From NCBI GenBank assembly GCA_943737045.1, contig CALSFV010000066.1, positions 249,001 through 313,000 on the forward strand: DNA of 64,000 bases, read 5' to 3'. Under the pieces are notes generated by a model. It was not told the origin of the DNA and did no database searches. It saw only the letters and a program-made list of their open reading frames with translations. A program made the translations under genes and the position numbers. The stretch comes from Parapristionchus giblindavisi (lineage: Eukaryota; Nematoda; Chromadorea; Rhabditida; Diplogasteridae). How positions within the stretch are numbered: position 1 is the first letter of the stretch; every line of letters begins with the position of its first letter. Positions 1 to 11,570 of this stretch are shown here, piece after piece.

Positions 1-1130
1 TTTTGTACTTTGTTGTTTGATCAAATTGGTTTTGATGTTTGTAGTTTGATCAGTGTCAACAATATCCATTTGCAGTTTGAGCAGCGCGCCTCAGTTTGAG
101 CAGGTGCTGACCGACCGGCGTTTGTCGTGGGACACCTTCACGAGTGGCAGGTACCGATTTATTATTATGCCTACCGTATCTTTGAATTTATCGATTGATT
201 GCTACACACATTGAAGTGGAAGATGTAAACCGCGAGTATTAAGATTGTAATATTGACATCGATTTGATTGATTTATTGATCGATTGATCTCCACAGGCAG
301 GCGTTGGCTTGATCATGTCCCGATCATGGAAGACGAACGTATCTGTCGTGTTCACGACGCACGCGACGCTGCTCGGACGCTATCTGTGTGCCGCCGGCGC
401 CGATCTCTTCAACCACATTGAACATGTTGGTAACTTTGATCTTTGAACTTTGAACTGTTGATCGCTGACCAGGCATTGATCTATGATCCTTCTTTGTCAG
501 TTGGACTGCGATCGTGAGGCGGGCGAGAAGCAGATCTACCATCGGTACTGCTTGGAGCGCGCGGTTGCGAACATGTCCCACATCTTCACCACTGTCAGGT
601 AGGTAGTCGTTCAGACTTGAGACTTCTGTTGCTACATTTTCCTTGCGTTGATCGTAGGTCGAAAAGTGCGTTGCGAACTACCAAGCCTGAGAGCATTTTC
701 AACCGAAAATTCACAAAAAATCGAAAAATGCAAATCGGTATTGAATTTCGTCAAATGTAGCAACGCAATACTTCTTAACTATATTTAATCCGTTAGATTA
801 TATTTGATCAAGTTAGAATCAAGCGACTATTCTTTTAGTATTTAATATAAATAATAGATAAATAAATTTATTAATTAATAGTGACATCGCGTGTCTGGAG
901 TGTGAGCACCTGCTCAAGCGCAAGCCGGACACTCCGAACGGCCTCAACGTCGTCAAGTTTGCCGCCCTTCACGAGTTCCAGAACATGCACGCGATCGCAA
1001 AGGATTCACGATTTCATCCTCAGGCACTTTTACGGGTACGCGGTAGTTGCGGCGGTTATCGATTTATTCGTTGCATCATTGCTGTAGTTGTGATGCACTG
1101 ACCAATACGCGCCACGCGCCTCACAAGGAA

Positions 1131-1530
1131 TCAGCTCGCGGAAAGCAAACTGGATGAAAATTTGCACAGACATAACTGAACACGATCATTTTTTTGATCA
1201 TTGGTGAAATCTAGAAATTCTGGCATGTAATAGCCGAGCCAGAAAAGGGGCCCAAAGTTTGATCATATTTGCAGAAACTCCGCCTCAAAACGATTTTTCG
1301 CTAAGATACCCAAGATACTAGCCACTATACCACCGCTCCACTTGTTATCTTCACTCAGGGAACAAAACATGCATCGAAAAATCGTTTTGATGAGTTTCTA
1401 CAAATATGACCAAACTTTGGACCCATTTTCTGACCCGGCTATTGCACGCCAGAATTTTTGGACTTCATCAATGATTTTGTAACACCTTCAGCTATGCAAA
1501 TTTTCACCCAGTTTGCTTTCCGCGAGCTGA
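1131..1530. mobile_element. Inverted-repeat (fold-back) element in the glycogen synthase relic
   Basis: The ends are TCAGCTCGCGGAAAGCAAAC and its reverse complement, and the match continues inward with mismatches around a centre near 1330. It lies where conserved glycogen synthase exons are missing. No coding capacity is seen. Confidence 0.75.
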
Positions 1531-2808
1531 AACCAGTCTCTTGTCAGCCGTACCAACGGAGACGTCCACCTAAAGCTTGCAGAGTGCAAAATTTGACATA
1601 AGTGCATTATTTATAACATTTATGTTGTATTTGTGCATTAAACCCGCACGAAAGTTACATTCTACAGAGTTTACGTAGACGTCTCGCGGCGGAGGCACAT
1701 AACGCTAATGTAACACCCCATAAAAAGATTATTGATTGATTTTACATTCGGCTGTTGCATAATAGTTAATGCGATGGCGGCTATATTCTTATGTGGCATA
1801 ATATCTCTCATGTATAATTAATAATGATAATAATAATAATAATATTATTATTAATTGATATAAATTTCAGTGGCAAGATCCCCGACATGGATGAGATGAT
1901 GTTGCCGTCGGAGCAAGTGCACATCAAGCGATGCATCATGTCGGCCAAGGTTATTTGATTGATTGATCTATTGAATATTGATTGATTTATTGATTGATCG
2001 ATAGTTTAATTGGTGTATTGATTGATCGATTGCTCACGGCATAAGTCGAAAAGTATGTTACAAGGTACCAAGCCTAACCGCATTTTGAGCCAAATTTGCC
2101 CAAAATCGAAAAACCTGACCGGATTTTGAAAACCGATATCCTAGCTATTCGACCTATGGCTCACGGTATAACGGGCTGCGGTAACGGGCGATTGCTCAAT
2201 GGATTTTTGATTGTAGTTTTGTCGTAGCTAGGCTACTGTAGTTCACCTTATCGATTTGTGATCAGCATGTGTAGCTAAAGTATATTGATTGGTCATCCGG
2301 TTACTGTAATCATATCAATTGAAGAGCAACACCCTGCCGCCCATCTGCACCCACAACATGGTCGATCCTGATAATGATCATGTATGTTTACGTGCATATG
2401 TTATTGATTTTTGAATTATCGATTGTTTTGAAAGTATTGATTACTGATCATGTTCATTTCAGGTATTCGGCGCCCTCCGTCGCGTGCGCCTCTAACGATC
2501 ATCACGATTGAGTGCGCCTCTAACGATCATCACGATTTTTTTCAAGGTATGGTGGCTGTTGTTTTTTTTTTGTTGCCAAATTGCCAAGATTCTCTTCTTT
2601 TCGCTCACAGTTTCGTTGTTTCTTGTCAGTAAAAGAGGAATTTGCGTAGAAAGGATGACTATAATTGCTAAAAGTCACAAAGTGTTTAGTCCTCGTAAGT
2701 AAATGATAAGTCTTCAGGTGATCTTCCATCCCTTGTTCCTCTCGTCGGTGTCACCACTCATCGGTCTCGACTACGATGACTTTATGCGCGGCTGTCATCT
2801 GGCGTCTT

Positions 2809-2959
2809 CACACAGAGAAAAGAGGTGTTATCCACAGCACATAAGACCTGTGAAGTGTTATATTTAACACTTTTTGAGCTATTTTAACACCCAAAAAGTG
2901 TTAAATATAACACTTCACAGGTCTTATATGCTGTGGATAACACATCTTTTCTCTGTGTG
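2809..2959. mobile_element. 151-bp palindromic MITE inside a former exon
   Basis: Nearly perfect palindrome with ends CACACAGAGAAAAGA / TCTTTTCTCTGTGTG. The host reads GTCTT before it and TTCAACTCG after it, so the ancestral GTCTTCAACTCG (Val-Phe-Asn-Ser) is recovered by removing the element with a TT or TTC duplication. It contains arms of the type AAGTGTTAAATATAACACTT. Confidence 0.85.
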
Positions 2960-3009
2960 TTCAACTCGTACTACGAACCATGGACATGCACACCCGGAGA
3001 GTGCGTGAT

Positions 3010-4074
3010 TTTCTCTCTGAGATTTTTACCGACGATACACAAATTATTATATTTCGTTTGTTGATTATCGCCTAATTATACTTTACCGTTTATTCAATTC
3101 GATGTTTCTATTAGAAAAGATTTTTATTAGTTTGAGAAATGAAAGAAAAGCCTTTAAATTCCATGTTTGACTATTTTAAAGTTTTCGAATTGTTTATAAA
3201 TAACTTGTATAAATATATTTGTCCACACCGTCGTTGTTCCGAAATATGCTAATGATAATGAAAATAATATATAAATTTGTAAATTTGCACCACAAAATAA
3301 GCAAAAGTATCTGACACATTGTAGTAGTGCGTTCAAACGGACGAATTATGTGGTTCGAAAAAAATGACACACCGCACTTAATCCGACCCTACGAACCGGG
3401 TAACGGTAGTTTACGATAGACCATAATCATATTCGCGAAAATAGTACCTATTCCCGCGATAATTAATAAATCTGACCCAGCGGAATCAATCTGACCCACT
3501 GAACTAGGTTACTGTAGGTTACGGTAGGTCGGATATGGTAGAATATGGTGGGTGAGCTTATGAATTAACTTGGTAGTTGTTGGAACCGGCTGAGCTCTGC
3601 CCAACGTCCGGTAGTTTAGTTGTACATCAAACCCGTCTGGGGTACGCCGAACTCTCTAATACTACTATATAACCCCCATTGACCATATAGGGGGAAGATG
3701 AAAGTTCGAAGAAAAGTTCGCATCTTTCTTCGCAAGTTTAGTGCGAACTTTTAGGGCAACCTGCGAACTTTCCTTCGAAGTTTCTCGCAAACTTTGATAG
3801 ATTGCATGGACCCCTGATCGGTTGAGTTTGAAAAAAGTTATGACGAAAAAAGTAAAAGTGGATAGACTTTTGATGTATGCAAAAATTATCTTGCACATGT
3901 TCATTTCAAACATGGTAGTCATTTCATTTCTTATTTTATTGATTTTTTTAAATGAAGAAGGATCATCCAAAAATAGCTTAAAGTTACTTGCATTTGGTTT
4001 TTTGTCCTAAAAAATCTTTATAATGTTATTACAAATTCATAAAAGAACATCTAATCGGATAGTATGCTCACATT
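3010..4074. other. AT-rich stretch without a gene
   Basis: No exon-like coding is seen. Positions 3460-3545 hold a relic of the TCTGACCCA / GGTTACGGTAG repeat that makes up the large inverted repeat at 37.5-39.2 kb. Short open frames here have no recognisable protein. Confidence 0.6.
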
Positions 4075-4847
4075 GCTCTTATATTTGGTTGAAATGCCCT
4101 CCAGACATTGTTTTCGTTTCAATCATTCAGAACATACAATTAAACAATTTATGCAAAGCATTTTCCATGGGAAACACTCGCGAAACTGTACTATGTTCTT
4201 ACGCAAAAGTTACAATAAGTCGCGCGCGACTTGCATTAAGACGCGAGCGAGTTGCTGAATGGTTGCACAACAATCTAAGTGTACTTAAGTCACGCGTGAT
4301 ACATTTACTTCACTTAACCCGCGCGCGAATTGTCACTACCCCGCGCGCATGTCGCGCAGAAAGTCTGGAAAGGAGCCCAATTTTCATACCTCTAGCTCTA
4401 CCATGGACCGAGGACGGCTTGAAAGCGTGATTATACCGTAATCGCGACCAGGCGTTGCGGGGCTACTGGAGCCAAAATGACAATGCATATCTTCATCAGC
4501 GAGGTCGATAACCGCTAGACACAAATTTTGAGGGTATCGGATTTTTTGGCCTGTGCCAACCCTTGTTCGACTCTTACGCAAACGGTCTCATAAGTTGTGT
4601 ACTCGTAAATTAGTCTCGAGTGATCTTGTCATCTACCCTTCAAATTGCAACGAGGATGTGATGGCTGAGCGGTCTACATGGGGGAATGAAATATAAGCAA
4701 GGAAAGAACGATTGTATTTACATATGTTTTAGACAATGAATTTGTATATTGCTAGCGTTCATTCCATCATTTTCATTTCATTCTCCTCGTTCCCTTCGCT
4801 CGATTTCGGTGGTTCTTCTCGATCTGAATAAGTAAGGTATGAATTTA

Positions 4848-4962
4848 AAGGCATGCCCCAGGATAACGTTACTCTCAGCATTGGTAACACTCTCCCGCAG
4901 GCAAAGAAAGCGAGAGAGTGCGAGCAGAGCGGAGAGTTTCAAATTAACTCGGGGGTGTGCCT
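4848..4962. mobile_element. MITE family A (TTAA-flanked palindrome)
   Basis: Starts TTAA-AGGCATGCCCC and ends GGTGTGCCT-TTAA. The core is AAAGAAAGCGAGAGAGTG with a flanking GAGCGGAGAGTTTCAAATTA arm. About fifteen copies of this family occur in the window. Confidence 0.8.
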
Positions 4963-5218
4963 TTAATGGAATTTTATCGCTTTTCTATTTCAGATGATGC
5001 AGATGTTCGCCTCGTCGATCAGAAAAGAAATATTATTAAATAAATATATTATATTTTGCTTGTTCGTGCTTTTCACAGTAAGTTCCCGCAGGTCAGTTTT
5101 TAATATTTTGCACAGCGTAATATCAGCTTCACTTTTTGTCGTCTTTCCTCACAGTAACAGGGCCCGTTACTGTGCGGAAAGACGACAAGAAGCCTTTCAG
5201 CAAGTGAGCAAAATTACC

Positions 5219-5885
5219 GGGGGCGATAGATTCGGCAACGATCGTTTCGGCAACGGATCATAAATCGGTTGAGAGATGGCTTATGGCAACAAAAGTTGTA
5301 TCATTGTTATCAGTGGGAGTGTGCGGTATTGTGCTACCGTAACCGTCAGGAATCGCGAACTGATTTTTTTTTCAGTCGACCCTTGACCCTGGGTTCATGG
5401 TTGAAAATGGTTGAAAATCGAAAAATTCATGATGCTCCGAGACCAAATACTAGTTACCATTATATCAGTAGTGAGCCAACTTTTATCATTTTGGATACCG
5501 TAACGCGAAGTACCGTAATCTAGCTACCGTACCCTACAATATTACAACGAAATTCACGGCAAATCCCCTGTCGATTACGGTAGTTCGGGCTACGGTATCC
5601 AGAAAGATAAAATTTCGGTCACTATTGATATAATGGCATCCAGTATTTGGTCACGGAGCATCATGAATTTTTCAATTCGGCCATTCTCAACGTCATTCTC
5701 GACTGAAAAAAAAACTGACGTTCGCGATTTCTGACGGTAACGGTAGCACAATACCGTACACTCCCACTGATAACAATGATACAACTTTTGTTGCCATAGG
5801 CCATCTCCCAACCGTTTTATGATCCGTTGCGGAAATGATCGTTGCCGAAATGACCTGGGGGGGGGGGAGAAGCTTTTAAGCAAGT
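5219..5885. mobile_element. Inverted-repeat insertion with GGCAACG / CGTTGCCGAAATG ends
   Basis: Left arm from about 5222 (GATTCGGCAACGATCGTTTC) and right arm to about 5866 (ATGATCGTTGCCGAAATGAC followed by a G-run). The arms share ATGGCAACAAAAGTTGTATC and CTACCGTAA-type motifs. The interval is absent from the duplicate at about 11820. The host sequence AGCAAGTGAGCAAAATTACC is present on both sides of the insertion. Confidence 0.75.
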
Positions 5886-6473
5886 GAGCAAAATTACCGG
5901 CCGGCCGGTGAATGGAAGAGTGTGGGAGGAGGGGGTTGGGTTGGGTTGGATCGGTAGTGGGGAGGATTGGTGTACTACAATTCGATCACTATGGTGATGG
6001 GAAAATTATTAATAGCATCAACTGTAAAACATAAAACTAAAACGTAATCATTGCTTTATGTCGAGAATCCGAAAAATAAGTAATCAAAAACGCGAGGTTA
6101 TCCCTATGAGGAATGGAATCGAAAAATAACCTAATCGTATTTATCAAAAAAAGATAAAAAAATCCAATACCAGTCCAGTCCAGTACACACCAATCCATTG
6201 TGCAATAATCCAACCATCCAGAGATCAAAGATCAACTTCTCCAATGATAAAACCCAAAGTACAGTTCCTAACAATGAGGCATTGCATTCCTAGACGATTG
6301 GATTTCTTGGAAATACATCGATTAAGGTAATAAATAAACTTCTCTGACTTTGTTATAAACGATGTAAGAAGATCAACTTATCAAACTCAATAATATATTA
6401 TAATATTTTATAATAAAAGCTCAATTATATTCAATGTTTTCAGAGGATGCCACGCACCGTGAGCAGAGGGAAG

Positions 6474-6932
6474 GGTCTTTTTTATTACTTTATTACTTTT
6501 TATTATTATTTTTTTTATTTTTTTATATTTTTTTTATTTTTTATTATTTTTTATCATTTTTTTTATTTTTTTTATTACTTTTTATTTTTTTTTATTTTTT
6601 ATTACTTTTTTATTACTTTTTATTTTATTTTATTTTTTATTTTTTATTTATTTTTTATTACTTTTATTTTTTTTATTACTTTATTTTTATTTTTTTAAAT
6701 ACTTTATTTTTTATTTTTATTACTATTTTATTTTTATTACTTTTTATTTTTTATTACTTTTTTTTTATTTTTTATTACTTTTTTTTATTACTTTTTTTAT
6801 TACTATTATTTTTTTTATTTTATCACTTTTTTTAAATTTTTTTTATTTTATTACTTTTTTTATTACCTTTATTTTTATTTTTTATTACTTTTTTTTATTT
6901 TTTTTATTTTTTTTTATTTTTTTTTATTTTTT
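6474..6932 (+). repeat. (TTTTTATTAC)n degenerate T-rich tract, copy A
   Basis: About 460 bp of T with ATTA and ATTAC interruptions. A counterpart of about 580 bp lies at 12525-13110. It creates a spurious 133-residue Phe/Leu/Tyr open frame. Confidence 0.9.
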
Positions 6933-7125
6933 TCACAGGTCTTCTCAACGACGCCGCGCCATAAACAGAGGGAAGAGTCTTTTTTTATTCCTAACTAATC
7001 TTTTTTTTCACAGGTCTTCTCAACGACGCCGCGCCATAAACAGAGGGAAGGGTCTTTTTTTATTACTAACTAATCTTTTTTTTCACAGCTCATCCCACGC
7101 CGCGCCGCGAGCAAAGGAGGAGGTA
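6933..7125 (+). repeat. Tandem CACAG-GTCTTCTCAACGACGCCG units
   Basis: Two full units of about 70 bp (CTTCTCAACGACGCCGCGCC, then AAACAGAGGGAAG and TTTTTTTATTAC) and a diverged third (CATCCCACGCCGCGCCGCGA). The unit resembles the flank of the T-rich tract at 6441-6480, so the tract probably grew from a TTTTTATTAC inside one unit. Confidence 0.65.
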
Positions 7126-8687
7126 AATATATTTTTAAAATATACATTTTCTTTTCAATGTACATTGTTATTAATGAATCCAGTTAATCTAAAAAATACG
7201 CATAATTAGATAGATAAAAATGATCGATAAAAAATTTATTTCGTCTTAATCGATGTATTTTCAAGTTATCCAGTGGTCTGGGAATGTAATGGACTCAATG
7301 TTAGGGTGTACTTTGGGTGTATCATTGGATTAGTTGATCTTTGATCTCTGGATGGTTGGTTCTATTGCGCAATAGAGTGGTGTGTACTGGACTGGACTGG
7401 TATTGGATGAAAAATGACAATTTTGTGATCGATCGACGTGTTCTAAAAATTCATAAGTTAACTTAATTAGCGATTAGAACGTAATTTTATTTGATTACTA
7501 ATGGATGCGGTTGTAAGGTTATGTGTATGCAAATATAATTAGAAGTATATGAAAATTGACCGACCGGGCTTGAAAAAATGAAATATGAAGATGAAATCAC
7601 ATAATCATAATCATGTATTTAGATTAACAAATTATATCGTCATTATGAATTATGGACTACAATATTAATATATGTTAATTTGAATTTCTTTTTAAAGATT
7701 TTGATCGACCGTGATCATACTTCGACTTGGTTCCTTCTTGTAAGTCGATCAAACACAACTTCGACTGTGAATAGTGGAGGACGAGCCCTTGACGAATTAC
7801 AGAAGAAAGATCACTTAAAGATCAAAGATCAGTCTCACTTTTCCCTTTCGTTGACATATTATGAATATTAAGGAATCGGTCGATACTAACCGTATGTTTC
7901 ATCCGAACGAGATCGCAGTTGTTGATGAGAGGTAAAAAAAAGGAAAAGGTACAACCCGTTATTCAAGGCACACGAAGTCCTGCGGGTGATCACTGCTAGG
8001 CCAGCGATCTTTTAACGCTAATTCAGTCCGGAGAGCCTAATCTCTTCTTCGGGCCTACTTTACCTTTTGACGTATTGATGAGAAGATGGCCTCATTTTCA
8101 CAATTCAATTTCATTACAGTTTTTGTTGTACTTTTCCGTTCATCTTCTTATAAATTCATAAGTTGTTAACTTACGTAACGTTTACCGTAACGTAACGTTA
8201 ACTTTATTAACTTTAGTAGCTTAAGTTATTAACTTTGGTTTTAAGTAACGTTCCCCACTTTTGACACTCCATAGAACTCACTACTGCCTCGTTACCCTTT
8301 TTTCTAACGCGTGTCAATTTCCTTTCTTCCTGCCTCCCATTATTGATTGGTCCATAAATCTCGCTAATTCAATACTGTTTTCCCTTCCACGGCTATTGTA
8401 TCTTTAAAACGAATGATTTTAAAAACAACGTAATTCAAGACCGATCAATTCACTGTCTTCATGTTTCCATCGATTGTGTATTTCTTTTCCTACCCTGTTT
8501 TCGTGTCTGTTGAAACGAATATAAAGTCGTTAATTTTCTGGTAAATGGTAAATGAAATAATAAATGTAATTATTATTTAGTTTTCATTATTTTCCACCTA
8601 GTCACATGCATCTATTTGGATTCAATTAATTTGGATCGCTTGTATCTTGATAACAAACGACTTTCATAGAACACGAAAAATAACGTA

Positions 8688-9411
8688 CACTGAGAGCAAA
8701 GTTGCCGATATTCCGGCAAATGATTTGCCACATCGTGGAACTCATGTAGCAATTTTCCCGTATTCGGGCGAATCTCTTTAGCCAGAATTTGGGCCATTAT
8801 GTTTCGCCCAAATACGGGCAAATCGATACCCTATAGTCAGACAATAGGGAAGGCGCTTCTCACCCACTTCCAGTTCGATTCCCACTTGGAGCACAAATCT
8901 TTTGCAGCTTTAAAACTTCGTTATATAACTTGATAGAGCTATTGTTGTTCTACTCTAGTAGAATCTTATTGAAAACACATAGTATACTTTCAATTTATTG
9001 GCTTTTGGCAGTCCAAATCATCTTTCTTCTCTCATGATTGCTTGAGTATTTCACTAAAGTAACCCACTCACTTTCATTAACAGCAGAAAAATCAGCAAAA
9101 ATGAAAAAAAGGAGAGCAAGGATCACATGCTGATGTGACAACTTCAGATCGCCATGAATAAGTGGGAATGTACATACAAGGAACCGAACCACCAACCCAC
9201 CGCGAACTAGCCAAGCCCCCTACCCACTGCGCTACCGGGACATGCTCGCACATATCTCAGAGCTCATAGTCTTTTCAAAGAAACATGTAATTCTATAGCC
9301 ATAAAGCGGGCAAATCGATTGCCCGAAATGGGCAACTCCAGATTTCTGACAAATCGTTTACCAGGCAAATGGGTGTGGCTAACGATTTGCCAGGTAAGTT
9401 TGCTCTCAGTG
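8688..9411. mobile_element. 724-bp element with CACTGAGAGCAAA terminal inverted repeats
   Basis: Left end CACTGAGAGCAAA preceded by TA; right end TTTGCTCTCAGTG. Internal GGGCAAATCGAT / ATTTGCC motifs recur in both orientations. It contains a tRNA-like block near 9185-9245. The ends resemble those of the MITE at 58870-59101. Confidence 0.7.
9180..9250 (-). repeat. tRNA-like block (A and B box) inside the nested element
   Basis: On the minus strand, TAGCGCAGTGGGTAG (A-box-like) is followed about 35 nt later by GGTTCGGTTCC (B-box-like). No convincing cloverleaf was found, so this is a tRNA-derived relic and not a gene. Confidence 0.45.
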
Positions 9412-9689
9412 ATACTCGACGGGTTCTTTAAAATGAGTATCGACAATTCAACACTAACATTGATCGATCCACTTTTTTGGTAAAATTCGAGTTTTCAAAT
9501 TTCGAGAACCCGCAACTTCTGTGTTTCAAGTACCCAGCCCTAATGAATACCCATTTCGTGATGGGGGCTCATGAGGGTATCCACAAAGCTCATGCTATCG
9601 TATCTCGGGGAGCAAATCGGTGAGGTCGATGTCCGGGGTCAGTAGCTCAACCCTCGAATTTTGCTGAGCCGGTGTCTTAAAGTACTGTA

Positions 9690-10058
9690 ATGCATCGGTT
9701 AAGGTTGGAGCTCGGGGAGTCCATCGGTTAAGGTTGGAGCTCGGGGAGTCCATCGGTTAAGGTTGGAGCTCGGGGAGTCCATCGGTTAAGGTTGGAGCTC
9801 GGGGAGTCCATCGGTTAAGGTTAGAGCTCGGGGAGTCCATCGGTTAAGATTGGAGCTTGGGGAGTCCATCGGTAAAGGTTGGAGCTAGGGGAGTCCATCG
9901 GTTAAGGTTGGAGCTCGGGGAGTCCATCGGTCAAGGTTGGAGCTCGGGAAGTCCATCGGTTAAGGTTGGAGCTCGGGGAGTCCATCGGTTAAGATTGGAG
10001 CTTGGGGAGTCCATCGGTAAAGGTTGGAGCACGGGCAGTCCATCGGTTGGAGCTCGGG
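9690..10058 (+). repeat. 29-bp minisatellite
   Basis: About twelve head-to-tail copies of CATCGGTTAAGGTTGGAGCT plus CGGGGAGTC, with scattered point changes and a shortened last unit. Since 29 is not a multiple of 3, the open frame through it (PSVKVGARGVH-type residues) cycles through all frames and is not a gene. Confidence 0.92.
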
Positions 10059-10472
10059 GAGCAGGTAGGGAGGTTGGTCTGCAAGTAGGGAGGTCTGTCG
10101 CGACTATCTTCAGTAGAGAGCACCATGTAGACCCTAAGTTTGCACAAACGTCTCAGTACAAATGGTGGAGATACAGTAAGTTGTGCGGAAAGTTTTCGAC
10201 AACAAGTGTAGGTAGTGATAGACTACAACAATAGACGCTAAAGCTCTAGACAACATTGCAGTTGATTATCTGTTTCATTGTCTGAATATTGTAATTATAT
10301 GTATTCATGGGTTCTAAAATCGTTTTTCAGTATCATGTTGAAATAACAAAATGGAAAGATGACTCGAAGATCAACATGCAGTTTGTATATCTAATGGTTA
10401 AGACATTTGCATAACTTGTTATAGCAAAGATGCTATTTTCTGATATACGCTCTTTCTGATCAACTCTTGGAT

Positions 10473-10582
10473 GGCACATCCCAGGCTAATTTGAAGCTCT
10501 CTGCTCTGGCCACACTCTTTCGCTTTCTTTGTCTGCGAGAGAGTGATGTCAATGTGGGAGTCAAAATAGCTTGTGGCGTGCA
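10473..10582. mobile_element. MITE family A
   Basis: GGCACATCCCAGGCTAATTT to GTGGCGTGCA followed by TTTAAT; core CTTTCTTTGTCTGCGAGAGA. Confidence 0.75.
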
Positions 10583-11456
10583 TTTAATCATATTCAATGA
10601 TACTTTTAATTTAAAAATGTACTAATGTTACTCACATTATACATACTACCCAATAAGGCAGATGTTTTAATAATATTATTGATTTTAACAGGAACAAAAA
10701 TGTACTATTTTAGCAATATTGTTTTATCCATCCATAATCTCTACTTTAAAGAAGAAAAACCGATGATCGGGAGTGAATAGTACTTTGCACGAATCCTCTT
10801 CGTGCTACACCATAACAGATTTTGTTGAAGTGCCCTCCAGACATCGTTTCAATCATTCGGAACAAACAATTAAACAATTTATGCAAAGCATTTTCCATGG
10901 GAAACACTCGCGAAACTGTACTATGTTCCCACGCAAAAGTTACAATAAGTCGCGCACGACTTGAATTAAGACGCGCGCGAGTTGCTGAATGGCTTAAGTG
11001 TACTTAAGTCGCGCGTGATACCGCTACTTCACTTTAACCCGCGCGCGAATTATCACTATCCCGCATATAACTCGCAACTCGTCACTACCCAAAATGACAA
11101 TGCATATCTTTATCAGCGAGGTCGATAACCCTTAGACACAAATTTTGAGGGTAACGGAATTTTTGGCCTGTGCCAACCCCTGTTGGACTCTTACGCAAAT
11201 GGTCTCATAAGTTGGGTACCCGTAAATTAGCCTCGACTGATCTTGTCGTCTACCTTTCAAATTGCGACCAGGGTGTGATGGCTGAGCGGTCTACATGGGG
11301 GAATGAAATACAAGCAAAGAATGAACACTTGTATTTACATATGTTTCAGATAATGATTTGCATCGATCATTCCATCATTTTCATTTCATTCTCCACGTTC
11401 CCTTCACTCGATTTCGGTGGTTCTTCTCGATCTGAATAAGTAAGGTATGAATTTAA

Positions 11457-11570
11457 AGGCATGTCCCAAGATAACGTTACTCTCAGCATTGGTAACACTC
11501 TCCCGCAGGCAAAGAAAGCGAGAGAGTGCGAGCAGAGCGGAGAGTTTCAAATTAACTCGGGGGTGTGCCT
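11457..11570. mobile_element. MITE family A
   Basis: Ends TTAA-AGGCATGTCCC and GGTGTGCCT-TTAA. It is orthologous by duplication to the copy at 4848-4962. Confidence 0.8.

Larger units (their letters stand above)
103..3009 (+). pseudogene. Broken glycogen synthase (GYS/gsy-1-like) copy
   Basis: Seven glycogen synthase exon remnants lie in order. They are 103-150 (VVGHLHEWQ), 297-425 ([20 protein letters not shown]), 501-598 ([16 protein letters not shown]), 882-1035 ([20 protein letters not shown]), 1871-1949 (GKIPDMDEMMLPSEQ), 2325-2381 (LPPICTHNMVDPD) and 2463 onward to about 3009 ([20 protein letters not shown], then NSYYEPW). This glycosyltransferase builds glycogen from UDP-glucose in the cytoplasm. 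The copy is dead: two residues are missing between KPD and TPNGLNV; a 2-base loss near 1010 shifts frame before [12 protein letters not shown]; the exons for the following large block are absent (a 400-bp inverted repeat lies there); a 2-base loss near 2495 creates a TAA, followed by a 23-bp tandem duplication; one base is lost near 2801; and a 151-bp transposon splits the SYYEPW exon. No C-terminal third is seen. Family assignment is very secure. Some indels could be assembly errors, but not the missing exons plus the insertion. Confidence 0.88.
4075..8600. repeat. Segmental duplication, copy A
   Basis: Closely similar in the same orientation to 10815-16020. Shared landmarks in order are the CCCTCCAGACAT block, a palindromic MITE (4848-4962), a GGGCCCGTTACTGTG segment, the ATTGG-rich block at 6030-6420, a (TTTTTATTAC)n tract, a GACGCCGCGCC tandem block and the ACGTAACGTTTAC block, ending at TTTTCCACCTAGTCAC. 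Copy A alone carries an inverted-repeat insertion at 5219-5885. No protein gene was recognised. Confidence 0.85.
8601..9690. mobile_element. Truncated family D (TTAA fold-back) element with a nested insertion
   Basis: The right end reads TACTGAGCC-like GCTGAGCCGGTGTC followed by TTAA at 9677-9680. The stretch ACAAACGACTTTCATAGAA near 8660 matches the full family D element at 44.8-46.6 kb. The left inverted end is missing, and 8688-9411 is a later insertion. Confidence 0.65.

Noticed and set aside
6434..6835. 133-residue Phe/Leu/Tyr-rich open frame resembling membrane segments
   Set aside because: Translation of the TTTTTATTAC tract; no start context, no conserved residues, and both duplicates give different frames.
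9857..10234. 125-residue Gly/Ser/Val repeat open frame
   Set aside because: Read-through of a 29-bp minisatellite that rotates reading frame each unit.
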